From contig JADJPF010000027.1 in NCBI GenBank assembly GCA_016713405.1, forward strand, positions 428,327 through 492,326: a DNA stretch of 64,000 bases. Reading direction: 5' to 3'. The stretch comes from Blastocatellia bacterium. GTDB lineage: Bacteria > Acidobacteriota > Blastocatellia > Chloracidobacteriales > JADJPF01. How positions within the stretch are numbered: the first letter of the stretch is position 1; the number at the start of each line of letters is the position of its first letter. Shown here piece by piece: positions 1 to 8,590 of the stretch. The notes under the pieces were generated by a model that made no database searches, was not told the DNA's origin, and saw nothing but the letters and a program-made list of their open reading frames with translations. Both the position numbers and the translations under genes were made by a program.

Positions 1-376
1 AAGATTTAATAAAAATAGTGGCATTATTACCTATAATCTGAGTGCCAAGAATTTTTACTGTCTCAGGGATACGTGAAAAAGTAAGCTCAAAATCAGGTTC
101 TAATTCTTTTAATTCTTCTGGTGTTAAAGGTTCTATTGCATCACGATAGACAGACAGACGAAACCCTTCTAAGTATTTTTTTTCTCTTAACAATCGGTAA
201 AACTCTTTAACAGTATCTGCGGCACTTAAAGGTTTAGCCTCTTGTTCTTGAACTTCTGTGTCTTCTGTGTCTTCTGTGTCAGCTTTAGTTGGTTCTTGTG
301 CAAAATTGCTTTGAGTAGAAATTAGTAATAAACTAATAGTAAGGCCAATTAGGAGAATTAACTTGCTGATTCTCAT
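1..376 (-). CDS. Secreted protein of unknown function, 3' part missing
   Basis: The gene starts with ATG at 376 and runs off the left edge, leaving about 125 residues. The first 26 residues form a clear signal peptide (positive start MRISK, hydrophobic core, cut near NFAQ). An acidic linker follows, built from a three-fold 9-base repeat near 255-283 that encodes DTEDTEDTE. The next stretch, ADTVKEFYRLLREKKYLEGF, resembles the start of small secreted NTF2/DUF4878-type domains, but that is only a resemblance. The function is not known. It lies downstream of the EamA-like gene on the same strand, with an 83-base gap. Confidence 0.6.
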   Translation of the reverse strand, partial: MRISKLILLIGLTISLLLISTQSNFAQEPTKADTEDTEDTEVQEQEAKPLSAADTVKEFYRLLREKKYLEGFRLSVYRDAIEPLTPEELKELEPDFELTFSRIPETVKILGTQIIGNNATIFIKS

Positions 377-459
377 AGATTTTTATCCTAAATCAATTTG
401 GGTTAGTTTTGAGATTTTAGCAAAAGAATTTCTTGCTTGACTAGTCTGTAGAGTTATTA

Positions 460-900
460 TTAGCTCTTTTCTGTCTTTATAGAAATTAAAGCTAAACCTA
501 AAATAGAAAATAAAATTCCTAATAAATTCCAAACAGATATTTTTTCTTTATAAGCTATTATGCCAATAGGGATTAATAATAGAGCTCCTACAGCACCAAC
601 TAAAGTACCTGTAAAAGTTACATTCCAACCTATCCGATAAGCTAATAAAAAACCTATTTCAATTAACATTGCTGCTATACCAACAACAACAACAGCCCAA
701 TTTGTATCTTTAATTGCACTAAAAAAAGGTTTATCAGTTGTATAAAAAAAGCTTGCAAAAATACAAATAATAATTCCAATAATATAAGCAATTATTATAG
801 AAAAAAAAGGGTTTGCTGTTTTAGGAATAGATTTTTGGGAAATATGATAAAGAATATTACCAATAATAGCTAAAAAAACTGGTAGATAAAGTGACTTCAC
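460..900 (-). CDS. Small EamA/DMT-like membrane protein
   Basis: This 146-residue protein is almost entirely hydrophobic, with four predicted transmembrane helices at about residues 5-22, 33-52, 68-88 and 95-140 (the last region may hold two short helices). The C-terminal part, with GTLVGAVGALLLIPIGIIAYKEKI and a closing helix, has the look of one EamA repeat of the drug/metabolite transporter superfamily. Full EamA transporters have ten helices, so this is a half-size form that would need to dimerise, as small multidrug resistance proteins do. The substrate cannot be predicted. It begins 15 bases after the RecU-like gene on the same strand, so the two are probably co-transcribed. Confidence 0.55.
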   Translation of the reverse strand: MKSLYLPVFLAIIGNILYHISQKSIPKTANPFFSIIIAYIIGIIICIFASFFYTTDKPFFSAIKDTNWAVVVVGIAAMLIEIGFLLAYRIGWNVTFTGTLVGAVGALLLIPIGIIAYKEKISVWNLLGILFSILGLALISIKTEKS

Positions 901-915
901 TGCCTTTTCCTTAAT

Positions 916-1596
916 TTAAGCTTTTTTAGGGATTACTAAATTATTATAATCTCGTCCATAAAGCTCTTCTTGTTTTTCAATTGCAGTTAAATAGTCAAAA
1001 ATTAGTAAACCTTTGCCTGCTTCTACTTTGACTAAGTGATTTTCAAAAAAACGAAATGGTACGCTTTTATAACCTGTAGTGTTGCAATAACGCCTAACTA
1101 ATTGAATTGGCAGGAAATAAACTTTTCTATGTGTTGAAAACTCAACTAAAAAACCTGAGATAGCTCCAGTTGTTGCCATACATTCTAAGAAGTAGATTTG
1201 ATGAGGATGAAGGTTATCTAAGTCTAGTCGGTCACGTTGAGTTGTTTTAGCATCGTAAAATATTGCTCGACCGCTAGGGGCAACCGCACCACCATAATCA
1301 GGTTCAGCTTTTGATTCAGGCACAAATTCACGAAGTAATAAAGGATTACCTTGTTCTTTAGTGAGGGCAATTAATTGCGCCCCAGAAATATTTTTTTGAT
1401 TGATAGGTAGATCCGCAACATTTGGAATATTTAAGCCTCGTCTTTGCTCTCCACGTTTCATTAAATATTTACCAGGTATAGCTTTACGGGTTATATAAGC
1501 GCGTTCAGCCTGAGCATAAGCGTTATTAGTACTATTTATAGCAGCTTGGAAACTACTACCAACATCAGCACCACGCCTTTTTAATGTTGCTCTCAT
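916..1596 (-). CDS. RecU-type Holliday junction resolvase
   Basis: RecU cuts Holliday junctions during recombination and repair. The 226-residue sequence shows the family pattern in order: an N-terminal block GSSFQAAINSTNNAY (about 13-27), the IT.KAIPGKY segment (35-44), the nuclease core DYGGAVAPSGRAIFYDAKT with acidic residues at about 100 and 115 and a lysine at 117, then the HPHQIYFLE block (130-138) and a hydrophobic strand ISGFLVEF. RecU is best known from Firmicutes, where RuvC is missing. Its presence here could reflect transfer, a phage source or a plasmid-type relative. The start at 1596 is the first ATG. No RuvC is visible in the window. Confidence 0.75.
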   Translation of the reverse strand: MRATLKRRGADVGSSFQAAINSTNNAYAQAERAYITRKAIPGKYLMKRGEQRRGLNIPNVADLPINQKNISGAQLIALTKEQGNPLLLREFVPESKAEPDYGGAVAPSGRAIFYDAKTTQRDRLDLDNLHPHQIYFLECMATTGAISGFLVEFSTHRKVYFLPIQLVRRYCNTTGYKSVPFRFFENHLVKVEAGKGLLIFDYLTAIEKQEELYGRDYNNLVIPKKA

Positions 1597-1608
1597 AAAA
1601 GTTAAACC

Positions 1609-1639
1609 CAGGTTCTACAAAAAAATTTTATAGAACCTG
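1609..1639. other. Hairpin between yebC and the recU-like gene
   Basis: CAGGTTCTA (1609-1617) and TAGAACCTG (1631-1639) form a perfect 9-base inverted repeat with an A/T-rich loop of 13 bases. It lies between two genes transcribed on the minus strand. There is no T-run beyond the stem on the minus strand, so it is not a textbook terminator; a processing or weak termination site is possible. Confidence 0.35.
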
Positions 1640-1660
1640 TTAAAGTACAAAAGGTTTTAA

Positions 1661-2407
1661 TTACCCAGCAGATTCATATTCGCTGTCATCCATTTCAAAA
1701 TTGGCAGCTACTTTTTGCACATCATCCTGATCTTCTAAAGCATCATAGAGCTTAAGCATTTGTTGTGCTTCTTTACCAGTTAGTTTTACTGTGTTTTGTG
1801 GAACTCGTTCAATTTCTGCTGAAATAGGGCTAAGTTTCGCTGCTTTAATTGCTTCTAATACAGCATCAAAATCATCAGGTTTAGTTAGCACTAACCAGCT
1901 TTCTCCATCATCTTTAAGGTCTTCTGCACCAGCACCTACTACAAGTTCAAACATTTCATCTTCAGACAAAGCCCCTTTTTCAAGTAAAATAGAGCCTTTC
2001 TTTTCAAATATCCAACCTACACAACCTGCTTCACCTAAGTTTCCATTATTTTTAGAAAATAGATGTCGTAATTCACCTACAGTACGATTTTTATTATCTG
2101 TTACTGTATCAACCATTATAGCTACACCACCAGGGCCATAACCTTCATAAATGATTTCTTCTATAACATCCCCGCCTAGTTCCCCTGTACCACGCTTAAT
2201 TGCACGGTCAATAGTATCATTAGGCATATTTTGAGCTTTAGCATCAGAAATAGCTTTACGTAAACGGGCATTATTATTAGGATCACCACCGCCACCACGA
2301 GCAGCTACGTTAATTTCCTTGATTAGACGGGTAAAGACTTTGCCACGTTTGGCATCTAAAGCACCTTTTTTATGTTTAATTGTGTGCCATTTACTATGTC
2401 CAGACAT
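1661..2407 (-). CDS. yebC: YebC/PmpR family protein (TACO1-like)
   Basis: This 248-residue protein matches the universally conserved YebC family along its whole length. It starts with the hallmark MSGHSKWHTIKHKKGALDAKRG and continues with FTRLIKEI, RLRKAISDAKAQNMPNDTIDRAI, YEGYGPGGVA and DNKNRTVGELRHLFSKNNG. YebC proteins were first described as transcription regulators. More recent work links members to easing ribosome stalling at proline-rich stretches. The start at 2407 has a good ribosome site (AGAGGTGAT) just upstream on the minus strand. No odd residues are seen. Confidence 0.95.
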   Translation of the reverse strand: MSGHSKWHTIKHKKGALDAKRGKVFTRLIKEINVAARGGGGDPNNNARLRKAISDAKAQNMPNDTIDRAIKRGTGELGGDVIEEIIYEGYGPGGVAIMVDTVTDNKNRTVGELRHLFSKNNGNLGEAGCVGWIFEKKGSILLEKGALSEDEMFELVVGAGAEDLKDDGESWLVLTKPDDFDAVLEAIKAAKLSPISAEIERVPQNTVKLTGKEAQQMLKLYDALEDQDDVQKVAANFEMDDSEYESAG

Positions 2408-2593
2408 TAGATCACCTCTGTTTTTGTGTATAAATAAAAAATAATCTTTTCTTGGTTTTCCTCTCTAGTAAAAGAGGCAAGTTGTTAAGATAGGCAAATA
2501 ATAGGTCTATAGGAAAATTTTCAAAAAAGCAAGTTGGCTTTATTTAGTAATATTAATGAATATTATTGATTTTTTAAGCTAACTGCATAATCT

Positions 2594-2614
2594 AGCATAG
2601 CTCATAGCTATGCT
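2594..2614. repeat. Short perfect hairpin in the yebC-yggS gap
   Basis: AGCATAGCT and AGCTATGCT form a 9-base perfect palindrome with the loop CAT. It sits 29 bases past the stop of the yggS-like gene on the minus strand and lacks a T-run on either strand. It may help end or stabilise the yggS transcript. The rest of the 2408-2642 gap shows nothing I can name. Confidence 0.35.
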
Positions 2615-2642
2615 TCAATTCATAACCTTCTGTAAAAAGCTT

Positions 2643-3335
2643 TTATAAGTAATTTCGATCACCAAAAATAGCTGTTCCAACACGAATCATTGTTGCACCC
2701 TCAGCAATTGCATATTCAAAATCATGACTCATTCCCATAGAAAGTTCTGTTAAAGGGTTAGGAATAATTGGACGGTTATTAATATCTTCTAATAACTCTC
2801 GTAAACGTCTAAAATAGCGAACAGTTTTAGCGGGATTTTCAAAATATGGAGGAATAGTCATTAGACCTTGAAAAGCTAAATTTTCTGCTCGGCCTAGATA
2901 AGTAGCTAAATCTATCAATTCACTTTCATCAATTCCAGTTTTAGTAGACTCTTTTGCTAAATCTACTTGTGCCAAAACTACAATTTGTCGTCCAAGTTCG
3001 CCTGCAATACGGTTTACCCGTTCGGCTAGTTTTATACTATCTATTGTATGAATCCAATCAAAAAGCTCTACTGCACGACGGACTTTATTTGTTTGTAAAT
3101 GTCCAATTAGATGATGACAAACATCATTTGGCAACTGCGGGAATTTTTCTTCTGCTTCTTGAACATGATTTTCTGCAATATCTGTTACCCCAGCCCTTAA
3201 AGCTTCTTTGATTAAATTAACAGGAAAAGTTTTTGTCACCGTAATTAATCGTACTTCATTAGGATTACGATTAGCCTTTTGACAAGCTTTAGCTATTCTT
3301 GATTGTATGGATGATAGATTTTCTTTGATTGACAT
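2643..3335 (-). CDS. yggS: YggS/PLPBP family pyridoxal phosphate homeostasis protein
   Basis: The 230-residue protein belongs to the fold-type III PLP-binding family that keeps free pyridoxal phosphate and amino and keto acid pools in balance; it has no known catalytic activity. The PLP lysine is in VTKTF (about residue 34). Further family motifs are AENHVQEAEEKF, HHLIGHLQTNKV, the QVDLAKESTKTGI strand, GLMTIPPY, LSMGMSHDFEYAI and a C-terminal GATMIRVGTAIFG phosphate-binding loop. The length is normal for the family. It stands alone on the minus strand, divergent from the ATP-grasp pair. Confidence 0.93.
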   Translation of the reverse strand: MSIKENLSSIQSRIAKACQKANRNPNEVRLITVTKTFPVNLIKEALRAGVTDIAENHVQEAEEKFPQLPNDVCHHLIGHLQTNKVRRAVELFDWIHTIDSIKLAERVNRIAGELGRQIVVLAQVDLAKESTKTGIDESELIDLATYLGRAENLAFQGLMTIPPYFENPAKTVRYFRRLRELLEDINNRPIIPNPLTELSMGMSHDFEYAIAEGATMIRVGTAIFGDRNYL

Positions 3336-3477
3336 ATTGCAAAATATAACAAAGTAGTCTTTGAGATTAAATCCATTGTTGTAGATAAGTTGCTTGCTTC
3401 CAACTAGGGTTGCAGCATACTAAGAATTACCCGCATAATAGTCAACTCTTAATTTCCTAATTTGGAGCTAATAGAAT

Positions 3478-4406
3478 ATGCTTAAAGTAGGTTTATTAGT
3501 AGGCAGAGAGCGTTCTTTCCCTAATGCCTTGATAGAAGAAATCAATAAGCGCAATCAAAGTGTAACTGCTGATTATATTAGGGTTGGGGAGGTTGCTAGT
3601 AATATGGCTTGCCCCTATCAAGTTATTATTGACCGCATTTCTCATGAAGTCCCGTTTTATCAAACTTACTTAAAGACAGCTACTCTTAGTGGAACAGTGG
3701 TTATTAATAATCCTTTTTGGCGCATGGCAGATGATAAGTTTTTTGGTACAGCTTTAGTTGAAAAACTAGGTGTTGCTGTGCCTAAAACAGTTGTTTTGCC
3801 CATGCATAGCTATATGGAAGGCATTAGCGCGGAAAGCTTAAGCAATCTAAAATTTCCTTTAAATTGGCAAGCTGTAATTGAATATATCGGCCTACCAGCA
3901 TTTCTAAACCTCATTGGGGAGGAGGGTGGAAAGCCGTTAATAAGGTTAATACCCTGGAAGAACTGCTTTTTCACTATAACCAATCAGGTCAACTATGTAT
4001 GATGTTGCAGGAATTTATCGATTGGCAACAATATGTTCGCTGTATCTGTATTGGCAAAAAAGAAATACTTATAACTAATTGGGATCCTCGAAAACCTCAT
4101 TTTGAACGCTATCGCGGCACTGACCAAACTTTAGACCCAAACTTAGAGGAAAGAATTAGAATAGATGCAATCAAAATAAATGAAGCTCTTGGTTATGATA
4201 TGAATACTGTAGAGTTTGCTGTTAGAGATAATATTCCATATGCAATTGATTTTATGAACTCTGCACCAGATTTTGATATTAGCTCACTAACAGAAAAATA
4301 TTTTCCATGGGTAATTAATAAAATGGCAGATTTAGTAATTGAGTCTGCTAAAAGTGCAGTTGAGAAAAAAACTTCCTATCGTTGGAATCAACTAATGAAA
4401 ATTTAA
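3478..4406 (+). CDS. RimK-like ATP-grasp ligase (one indel at 3906-3908)
   Basis: ATP-grasp enzymes join a carboxylate to an amine or thiol through an acyl phosphate. The repaired protein is about 309 residues. The N-terminal pre-ATP-grasp part (MLKVGLLVGRERSFPNALI) leads to FWRMADDKFFGTALVEKLGVAVPKTVVLP. After repair comes a glycine-rich loop, LKPHWGGGWKAV, then the hinge MMLQEFIDWQQYVRCICIG and the metal-binding end YDMNTVEFAVRDNIPYAIDFMNSAPDFD. The frame breaks at CTAAACC (3905-3910); one extra A restores a continuous and family-like sequence, so I treat it as one gene. It lies 18 bases before a second, circularly permuted ATP-grasp gene. The substrate is unknown. Confidence 0.8.
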
Positions 4407-4424
4407 CTAAAATAAGGGTTTATT

Positions 4425-5771
4425 ATGGAAAAAGAAGCGATTAAGTATTATCACGACTTATTATTAGAAGATAACTATCTACAAACTACCCAAGAAATCC
4501 TACAAAAAGCAACTGAAACAAGGCATTTAGCTTTTGGTAAACGTCCAGTTTGTAGCGTACTTAGACCTTATTTTATTAGTGAAAATAACTATAATTTTGT
4601 CTCTAAAACTTCTCAGCTAGTTAGTCAAGGTATTTTTACATTAGGACAACGCTTATTAGCAGATGAAAAATTACGTAAAGAGGTAGACTTAACCGAGCAG
4701 GAAGAAACAATAATTAAATTTGATCATAAATATGGCGCAGCGGATGTAAGCGGAAGACTTGATGGTTTTTTAAGTCCTGAGGGTGATTTTAATTTTGTTG
4801 AATATAATGCAGAAAGCCCAGGCGGATTAGCTTATGGCGACGAGTTAAGCGAAACTTTTGCAAAAATGCCAATAATTGAAAAGCTTAAGGAAAAATACAC
4901 GTTAAAAACATTTCCTATTAGAAAAAAGATTTTTGATTCTCTAGTGTCGGCTTATCATCGTTGGGGCGGGGAAGGCTTGCCAAATATTGCAATTATTGAT
5001 TGGCGCGGTGTTAGCACATATGGAGAATTTTTACTTTGTAAAGAATATTTTGAAGCACAAGGTTGTAATGTAAAAATTGCTGACCCTGACGAACTAGAAT
5101 ATAAAGATGGAAAATTATTTATTGAAGATTTCCAAGTAAATTTAATTTACAAAAGGGTAATAATAGGAGAATTTTTAGCTAAATTTGCGCTAAATCATCC
5201 ACTAATAGAAGCACTTCAAAATCAAGCTGTTTGTATGGTTAATGCTTTTCAAGTACAAATGCTCTATAAAAAAAGTTGTTTTGCTCTACTTAGTGACCCG
5301 AATTATTCATATATTTACCCAAAAGAAATTTTAGAAGCTTTGTTAAAACATATTCCTTGGACAAGAAAAGTTAGAGAATGTAAAACCCTCCATCAAAATA
5401 ACACTATAGATTTAATTCCTTATATTGCTGAAAATAAAGATAATTTAGTCCTAAAACCAAATGGCGAATATGGCGGTAAGGGCGTAGTTTTAGGATGGCA
5501 GTCAACTAACGATGAATGGCGCGATACACTAAAAGGGGCTTTAGAAAGTTCCTACATTGTTCAAGAGCGCGTACCACTTGGCACAGAAATCTATCCAAGC
5601 CTTATTGATGGCGAATTACGTTTTGATGAGAGATTTTTAGACCTAGACCCTTATGTTTGGGATGGAAAAAATATAGAAGGTTGTGGTATTAGACTTTCTA
5701 AGTTAGCATTACTTAATGTTACTGCCGGAGGTGGTTCTGCTACACCAATGTTTATTATTGATAAGAAGTAA
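4425..5771 (+). CDS. Circularly permuted ATP-grasp ligase
   Basis: This 448-residue protein resembles the circularly permuted ATP-grasp group, whose best known member relatives are the glutathionylspermidine synthase type peptide ligases. Visible features are FDHKYGAADVSGRLDGFL, FNFVEYNAESPGGLAYGDEL (about 120-140), a Rossmann-like stretch NIAIIDWRGVSTYGEF, then LVLKPNGEYGGKGVVLGW (about 347-364) as the nucleotide loop and SSYIVQERVPL as the hinge. The C-terminus GIRLSKLALLNVTAGGGSATPMFI fits the end of the permuted fold. It probably acts with the upstream RimK-like ligase on a shared small peptide or amino-acid product. It ends 2 bases before the convergent aroK stop. Confidence 0.8.
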   Translation: MEKEAIKYYHDLLLEDNYLQTTQEILQKATETRHLAFGKRPVCSVLRPYFISENNYNFVSKTSQLVSQGIFTLGQRLLADEKLRKEVDLTEQEETIIKFDHKYGAADVSGRLDGFLSPEGDFNFVEYNAESPGGLAYGDELSETFAKMPIIEKLKEKYTLKTFPIRKKIFDSLVSAYHRWGGEGLPNIAIIDWRGVSTYGEFLLCKEYFEAQGCNVKIADPDELEYKDGKLFIEDFQVNLIYKRVIIGEFLAKFALNHPLIEALQNQAVCMVNAFQVQMLYKKSCFALLSDPNYSYIYPKEILEALLKHIPWTRKVRECKTLHQNNTIDLIPYIAENKDNLVLKPNGEYGGKGVVLGWQSTNDEWRDTLKGALESSYIVQERVPLGTEIYPSLIDGELRFDERFLDLDPYVWDGKNIEGCGIRLSKLALLNVTAGGGSATPMFIIDKK

Positions 5772-5773
5772 AG

Positions 5774-6268
5774 TTATTTTCTTATTACCGAAATAATATT
5801 GTTTACTGTTTCATCAATTGTTAAGTTAGAAACGTCAACAGTAAAATTTGCTTGGCTATAGGCTGAAAGTCTTGAGTTTAATAACTCTTGCATCTGTTTA
5901 GGGTTACTATATAAAGGTCTTAAAGTATCATTACTTAAGCGGGATAAGATCACATCTAAATCACAGTCTAGCCAAATAGAAATACCATTTTGTTGTATTA
6001 AATTACGGTTTCTTTCAAAGGTAAATGTTCCACCACCAAGAGCTATTATGCTATCAGTATAATTAATTATAGTTTCAAGTGTTTTATGTTCTATCTCTCG
6101 AAAATATTCTTCACCAAATTTAGAGAAAATATCCTTAATACTAAAATTTTCCTGCTCAACAATTAGCTTGTCTAAATCAACGAATTTATAACTTAATTTT
6201 TGAGCTAAAACACTGCCAACAGATGTTTTTCCTACACCCATAAAGCCAACTAAAAAAATATTTCGCAT
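5774..6268 (-). CDS. aroK: Shikimate kinase
   Basis: Shikimate kinase phosphorylates shikimate with ATP in the common aromatic amino acid pathway in the cytoplasm. The 164-residue protein starts MRNIFLVGFMGVGKTSVG, a standard Walker A loop at about 8-17. It has the substrate aspartate motif FVDLDKLI (about 29-36), the FREIEHKTL arginine block, the IALGGGTF loop and the lid region with SRLSNDTLRPLY containing the conserved RPL. Length is normal. It follows aroA by 10 bases on the same strand, so the two sequential pathway steps are in one operon. Confidence 0.95.
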   Translation of the reverse strand: MRNIFLVGFMGVGKTSVGSVLAQKLSYKFVDLDKLIVEQENFSIKDIFSKFGEEYFREIEHKTLETIINYTDSIIALGGGTFTFERNRNLIQQNGISIWLDCDLDVILSRLSNDTLRPLYSNPKQMQELLNSRLSAYSQANFTVDVSNLTIDETVNNIISVIRK

Positions 6269-6278
6269 AAATGATTAT

Positions 6279-7565
6279 TTATGAATTAGTTACGCTAGCA
6301 AGTTTTTTAAAAAATCCAGGAAAAGAAATATCTACACAATCGCTATTAATAATTTCTGTTTCACCTTTTGCAACTAGTCCAGCAATAGCAAAAGACATTG
6401 CAACCCGATGATCGTCGGCTGAATCAAGGCTACAGCCCTTTAGTTGTTGTTTTCCATTAATTGCTAATCCATCCGTGTATTCTTCTACTTCTGCACCCAT
6501 CAAACGTAAATTATCAACTACGCTACGAATACGGTCACTTTCCTTTACTCGTAACTCACCTGCATCACGAATCGTTAAACCGCCTTCAATTTGAGTTGCT
6601 AAGACCGATAAAATAGGGATTTCATCAATGATATTAGCAATAATGTCACCTTGTAAAAGTCTATTTTGGTCATTACTTACTAAATTGCTTGAAGAAATCA
6701 GTAAATCGCTAACTTCTTCACCATGCTGTAATTTAGGGTTAATAAATTTAATATTTGCACCTAAAGACAGTAAAACATCAATGATTGCTCTACGAGTTGG
6801 ATTTATTCCAACTGAGCGCAACAAAAGTTCTGAATTAGGCAACATTGTTGCTGCAATAATAAAAAATGCTGCTGATGAAATATCTCCTGGAACTTGATAA
6901 TGACAAGCTTTTAATGGGCTGTCTGAAATAGTAATACTACTGCTTTCTGTCTTTATATTAGCTCCAAACTCTTTTAACATAAGCTCAGTATGATTTCTTG
7001 TAATAGTAGGCTCAATAACCGTTGTAGCACCTTCAGCAAAAAGCCCAGCAAATAAAACACAAGATTTTACCTGCGCACTAGCTACAGGCATATTATACTT
7101 AATAGCTTGTAATTTTCCTCCAGTGATAGTTAGAGGGGGGAAATCATTATTTGTAGCATCAATATTTGCTCCCATTTGGCGAAGAGGTGTAACAATGCGT
7201 TTCATTGGACGACGGCGTAACGATTGATCGCCAGAGATTATGCTAGTAAAGGGCTGTCCGGCTAAAATACCGCTTAACATCCGCATAGTTGATCCTGAAT
7301 TACCAGCATCTAAAACTTTGTTTGGAGCAGTAAAAGTTTTATTTTTAATACCGTTAATTAATAATTTATTTTCTTGTCTTTCAACTATAACACCAAGGCT
7401 TTCTAAACAATAAAGTGTACTTTGACAGTCTTTACTGCTAGCAAAACCTTCTATTTCTGATTTACCTTCTGCTAGGGATGCAATTAAAGCTGTACGGTGA
7501 GAGATGGATTTATCACCTGGTAAAAAAACTTCACCTTTAATAAAATTGGTTGGATAAATTTTCAT
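6279..7565 (-). CDS. aroA: 3-phosphoshikimate 1-carboxyvinyltransferase (EPSP synthase)
   Basis: AroA condenses shikimate 3-phosphate with phosphoenolpyruvate. The 428-residue protein carries the family signatures in order: LPGDKSISHRTALIASLAEG (about 15-34), LDAGNSGSTMRMLSGILAGQ (about 85-104), DQSLRRRPMKRIV, SAQVKSCVLFAGL, the catalytic DEIPILSVLA (Asp and Glu, about 311-320), RVKESDRI and a final DDHRVAMSFAIAGL. All the expected basic and acidic active-site residues seem present. It is the first gene of the aroA-aroK unit. The start at 7565 lies 153 bases from the divergent RsbW-like gene. Confidence 0.96.
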   Translation of the reverse strand: MKIYPTNFIKGEVFLPGDKSISHRTALIASLAEGKSEIEGFASSKDCQSTLYCLESLGVIVERQENKLLINGIKNKTFTAPNKVLDAGNSGSTMRMLSGILAGQPFTSIISGDQSLRRRPMKRIVTPLRQMGANIDATNNDFPPLTITGGKLQAIKYNMPVASAQVKSCVLFAGLFAEGATTVIEPTITRNHTELMLKEFGANIKTESSSITISDSPLKACHYQVPGDISSAAFFIIAATMLPNSELLLRSVGINPTRRAIIDVLLSLGANIKFINPKLQHGEEVSDLLISSSNLVSNDQNRLLQGDIIANIIDEIPILSVLATQIEGGLTIRDAGELRVKESDRIRSVVDNLRLMGAEVEEYTDGLAINGKQQLKGCSLDSADDHRVAMSFAIAGLVAKGETEIINSDCVDISFPGFFKKLASVTNS

Positions 7566-7718
7566 AATTTTTGTTTTTTGCTTTTAGAATCGGAAAAGGT
7601 AAATATCTCTTACTTGACAATAATGTAAAGCCTATGTTACACCAAAGATGTTTTGCCCTAGACAAAATTGCTGGGGCGACCCTTATCCTAACACAAGCGA
7701 AAGGATAAAATAATACAG

Positions 7719-8159
7719 ATGGAGCAACGCGATAGCACCATCGCATTAACTATTAATAGCAGCTTTAAGTTTACAGAACTAGTAGCTTCGGTGACAGATA
7801 ACATTACTCAAATAGTCGGTTTTGGCGAAGAAGAAGCACATTGGATTAGTCTTTCTGTCCGTGAATCTGTAATTAATGCTATTAAACACGGTAATAAACT
7901 AGATAGTAATAAAGCAGTAGATGTTAAATTTATTATTGGTGAAGAAGAAATAATCATTTATGTGCGTGATTATGGAGAAGGGTTTGATCCTAAGCATATA
8001 CCTGATCCTTTAGACCCTACAAATTTACTAAACCCAAATGGTCGTGGCATATTTTATATGCGTACTTTTATGGATGAAGTAGATTTTTCTAATCATCCTC
8101 AAGGTGGAACAGTCGTTAAAATGCTTAAGAAAAGAGTCAATTCTGAAACAACAAACTAA
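7719..8159 (+). CDS. RsbW-like anti-sigma factor / serine kinase (HATPase fold)
   Basis: The 146-residue protein is a single GHKL ATPase domain of the RsbW/SpoIIAB type. It shows the N-box (SVRESVINAIKHGNK, about 49-63), the G1 box (VRDYGEGFDP, about 84-93) and the G2 region (NPNGRGIFYMRTFMDEVDF, about 107-125). Such proteins bind a sigma factor or other target and phosphorylate a STAS partner on serine, so that the partner decides when the target is free. The STAS gene follows 18 bases later, which fits a partner-switching pair. The start ATG at 7719 is preceded by AAGGA at 7701-7705, which lies inside a small hairpin (7683-7708). Confidence 0.88.
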   Translation: MEQRDSTIALTINSSFKFTELVASVTDNITQIVGFGEEEAHWISLSVRESVINAIKHGNKLDSNKAVDVKFIIGEEEIIIYVRDYGEGFDPKHIPDPLDPTNLLNPNGRGIFYMRTFMDEVDFSNHPQGGTVVKMLKKRVNSETTN

Positions 8160-8177
8160 TAATTTAAGGAGCTAGCA

Positions 8178-8525
8178 ATGTCTCTAACAATCAATCAAAG
8201 AACTTCTGGGAGTGTTTCTATTTTGGATTTGAGCGGCAAAATCACTATTGGCGCAGGTAGTGTTCAACTACGCGAGGCTATCCGTAAACTTATTGATAGT
8301 AATAATAAAAATATATTACTTAATCTAGGTGATGTTAGTTATGTTGATAGTTCTGGTATAGGAGAGTTAGTACATAGTTTTACTACTACTAATAATGCTA
8401 GTGGAAACTTAAAACTACTTAATCTAACTAAGAAGATACAAGATTTACTAGCAATTACTAAACTTTTAACTGTATTTGAAACATTTACATCTGAAGATGA
8501 AGCATTAAAAAGTTTTAATAAGTAA
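8178..8525 (+). CDS. STAS-domain anti-anti-sigma factor (RsbV/SpoIIAA-like)
   Basis: The 115-residue protein is one STAS domain. The strand-loop-strand start SVSILDLSGKITIGAGSVQLREAI and the phosphorylation loop NLGDVSYVDSSGIGELV (about 49-65, with the target serine in DSSG) are typical. In the resting state the kinase encoded just upstream would phosphorylate this serine; the unphosphorylated form would bind the kinase and free its target. No PP2C-type phosphatase that would complete the switch is found in the window. AAGGAG at 8166-8171 is a good ribosome site before the ATG at 8178. Confidence 0.92.
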   Translation: MSLTINQRTSGSVSILDLSGKITIGAGSVQLREAIRKLIDSNNKNILLNLGDVSYVDSSGIGELVHSFTTTNNASGNLKLLNLTKKIQDLLAITKLLTVFETFTSEDEALKSFNK

Positions 8526-8590
8526 TCTTCGACCTATTTGGTATTAGCTCCAGACCTGATAATTTATTGGGTCTGGAAAAGGTCTATTTT

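Noticed and set aside
255..283. Triple 9-base repeat as a CRISPR or satellite
   Set aside because: Units are directly adjacent without spacers and lie in a coding linker (Asp-Thr-Glu repeats).
1791..2141. 116-residue plus-strand frame inside yebC
   Set aside because: It is the opposite-strand shadow of a fully conserved gene, with no ribosome site.
7537..7746. 69-residue minus-strand frame across the aroA/anti-sigma gap
   Set aside because: It overlaps the starts of two well-supported divergent genes and has no protein-like pattern.
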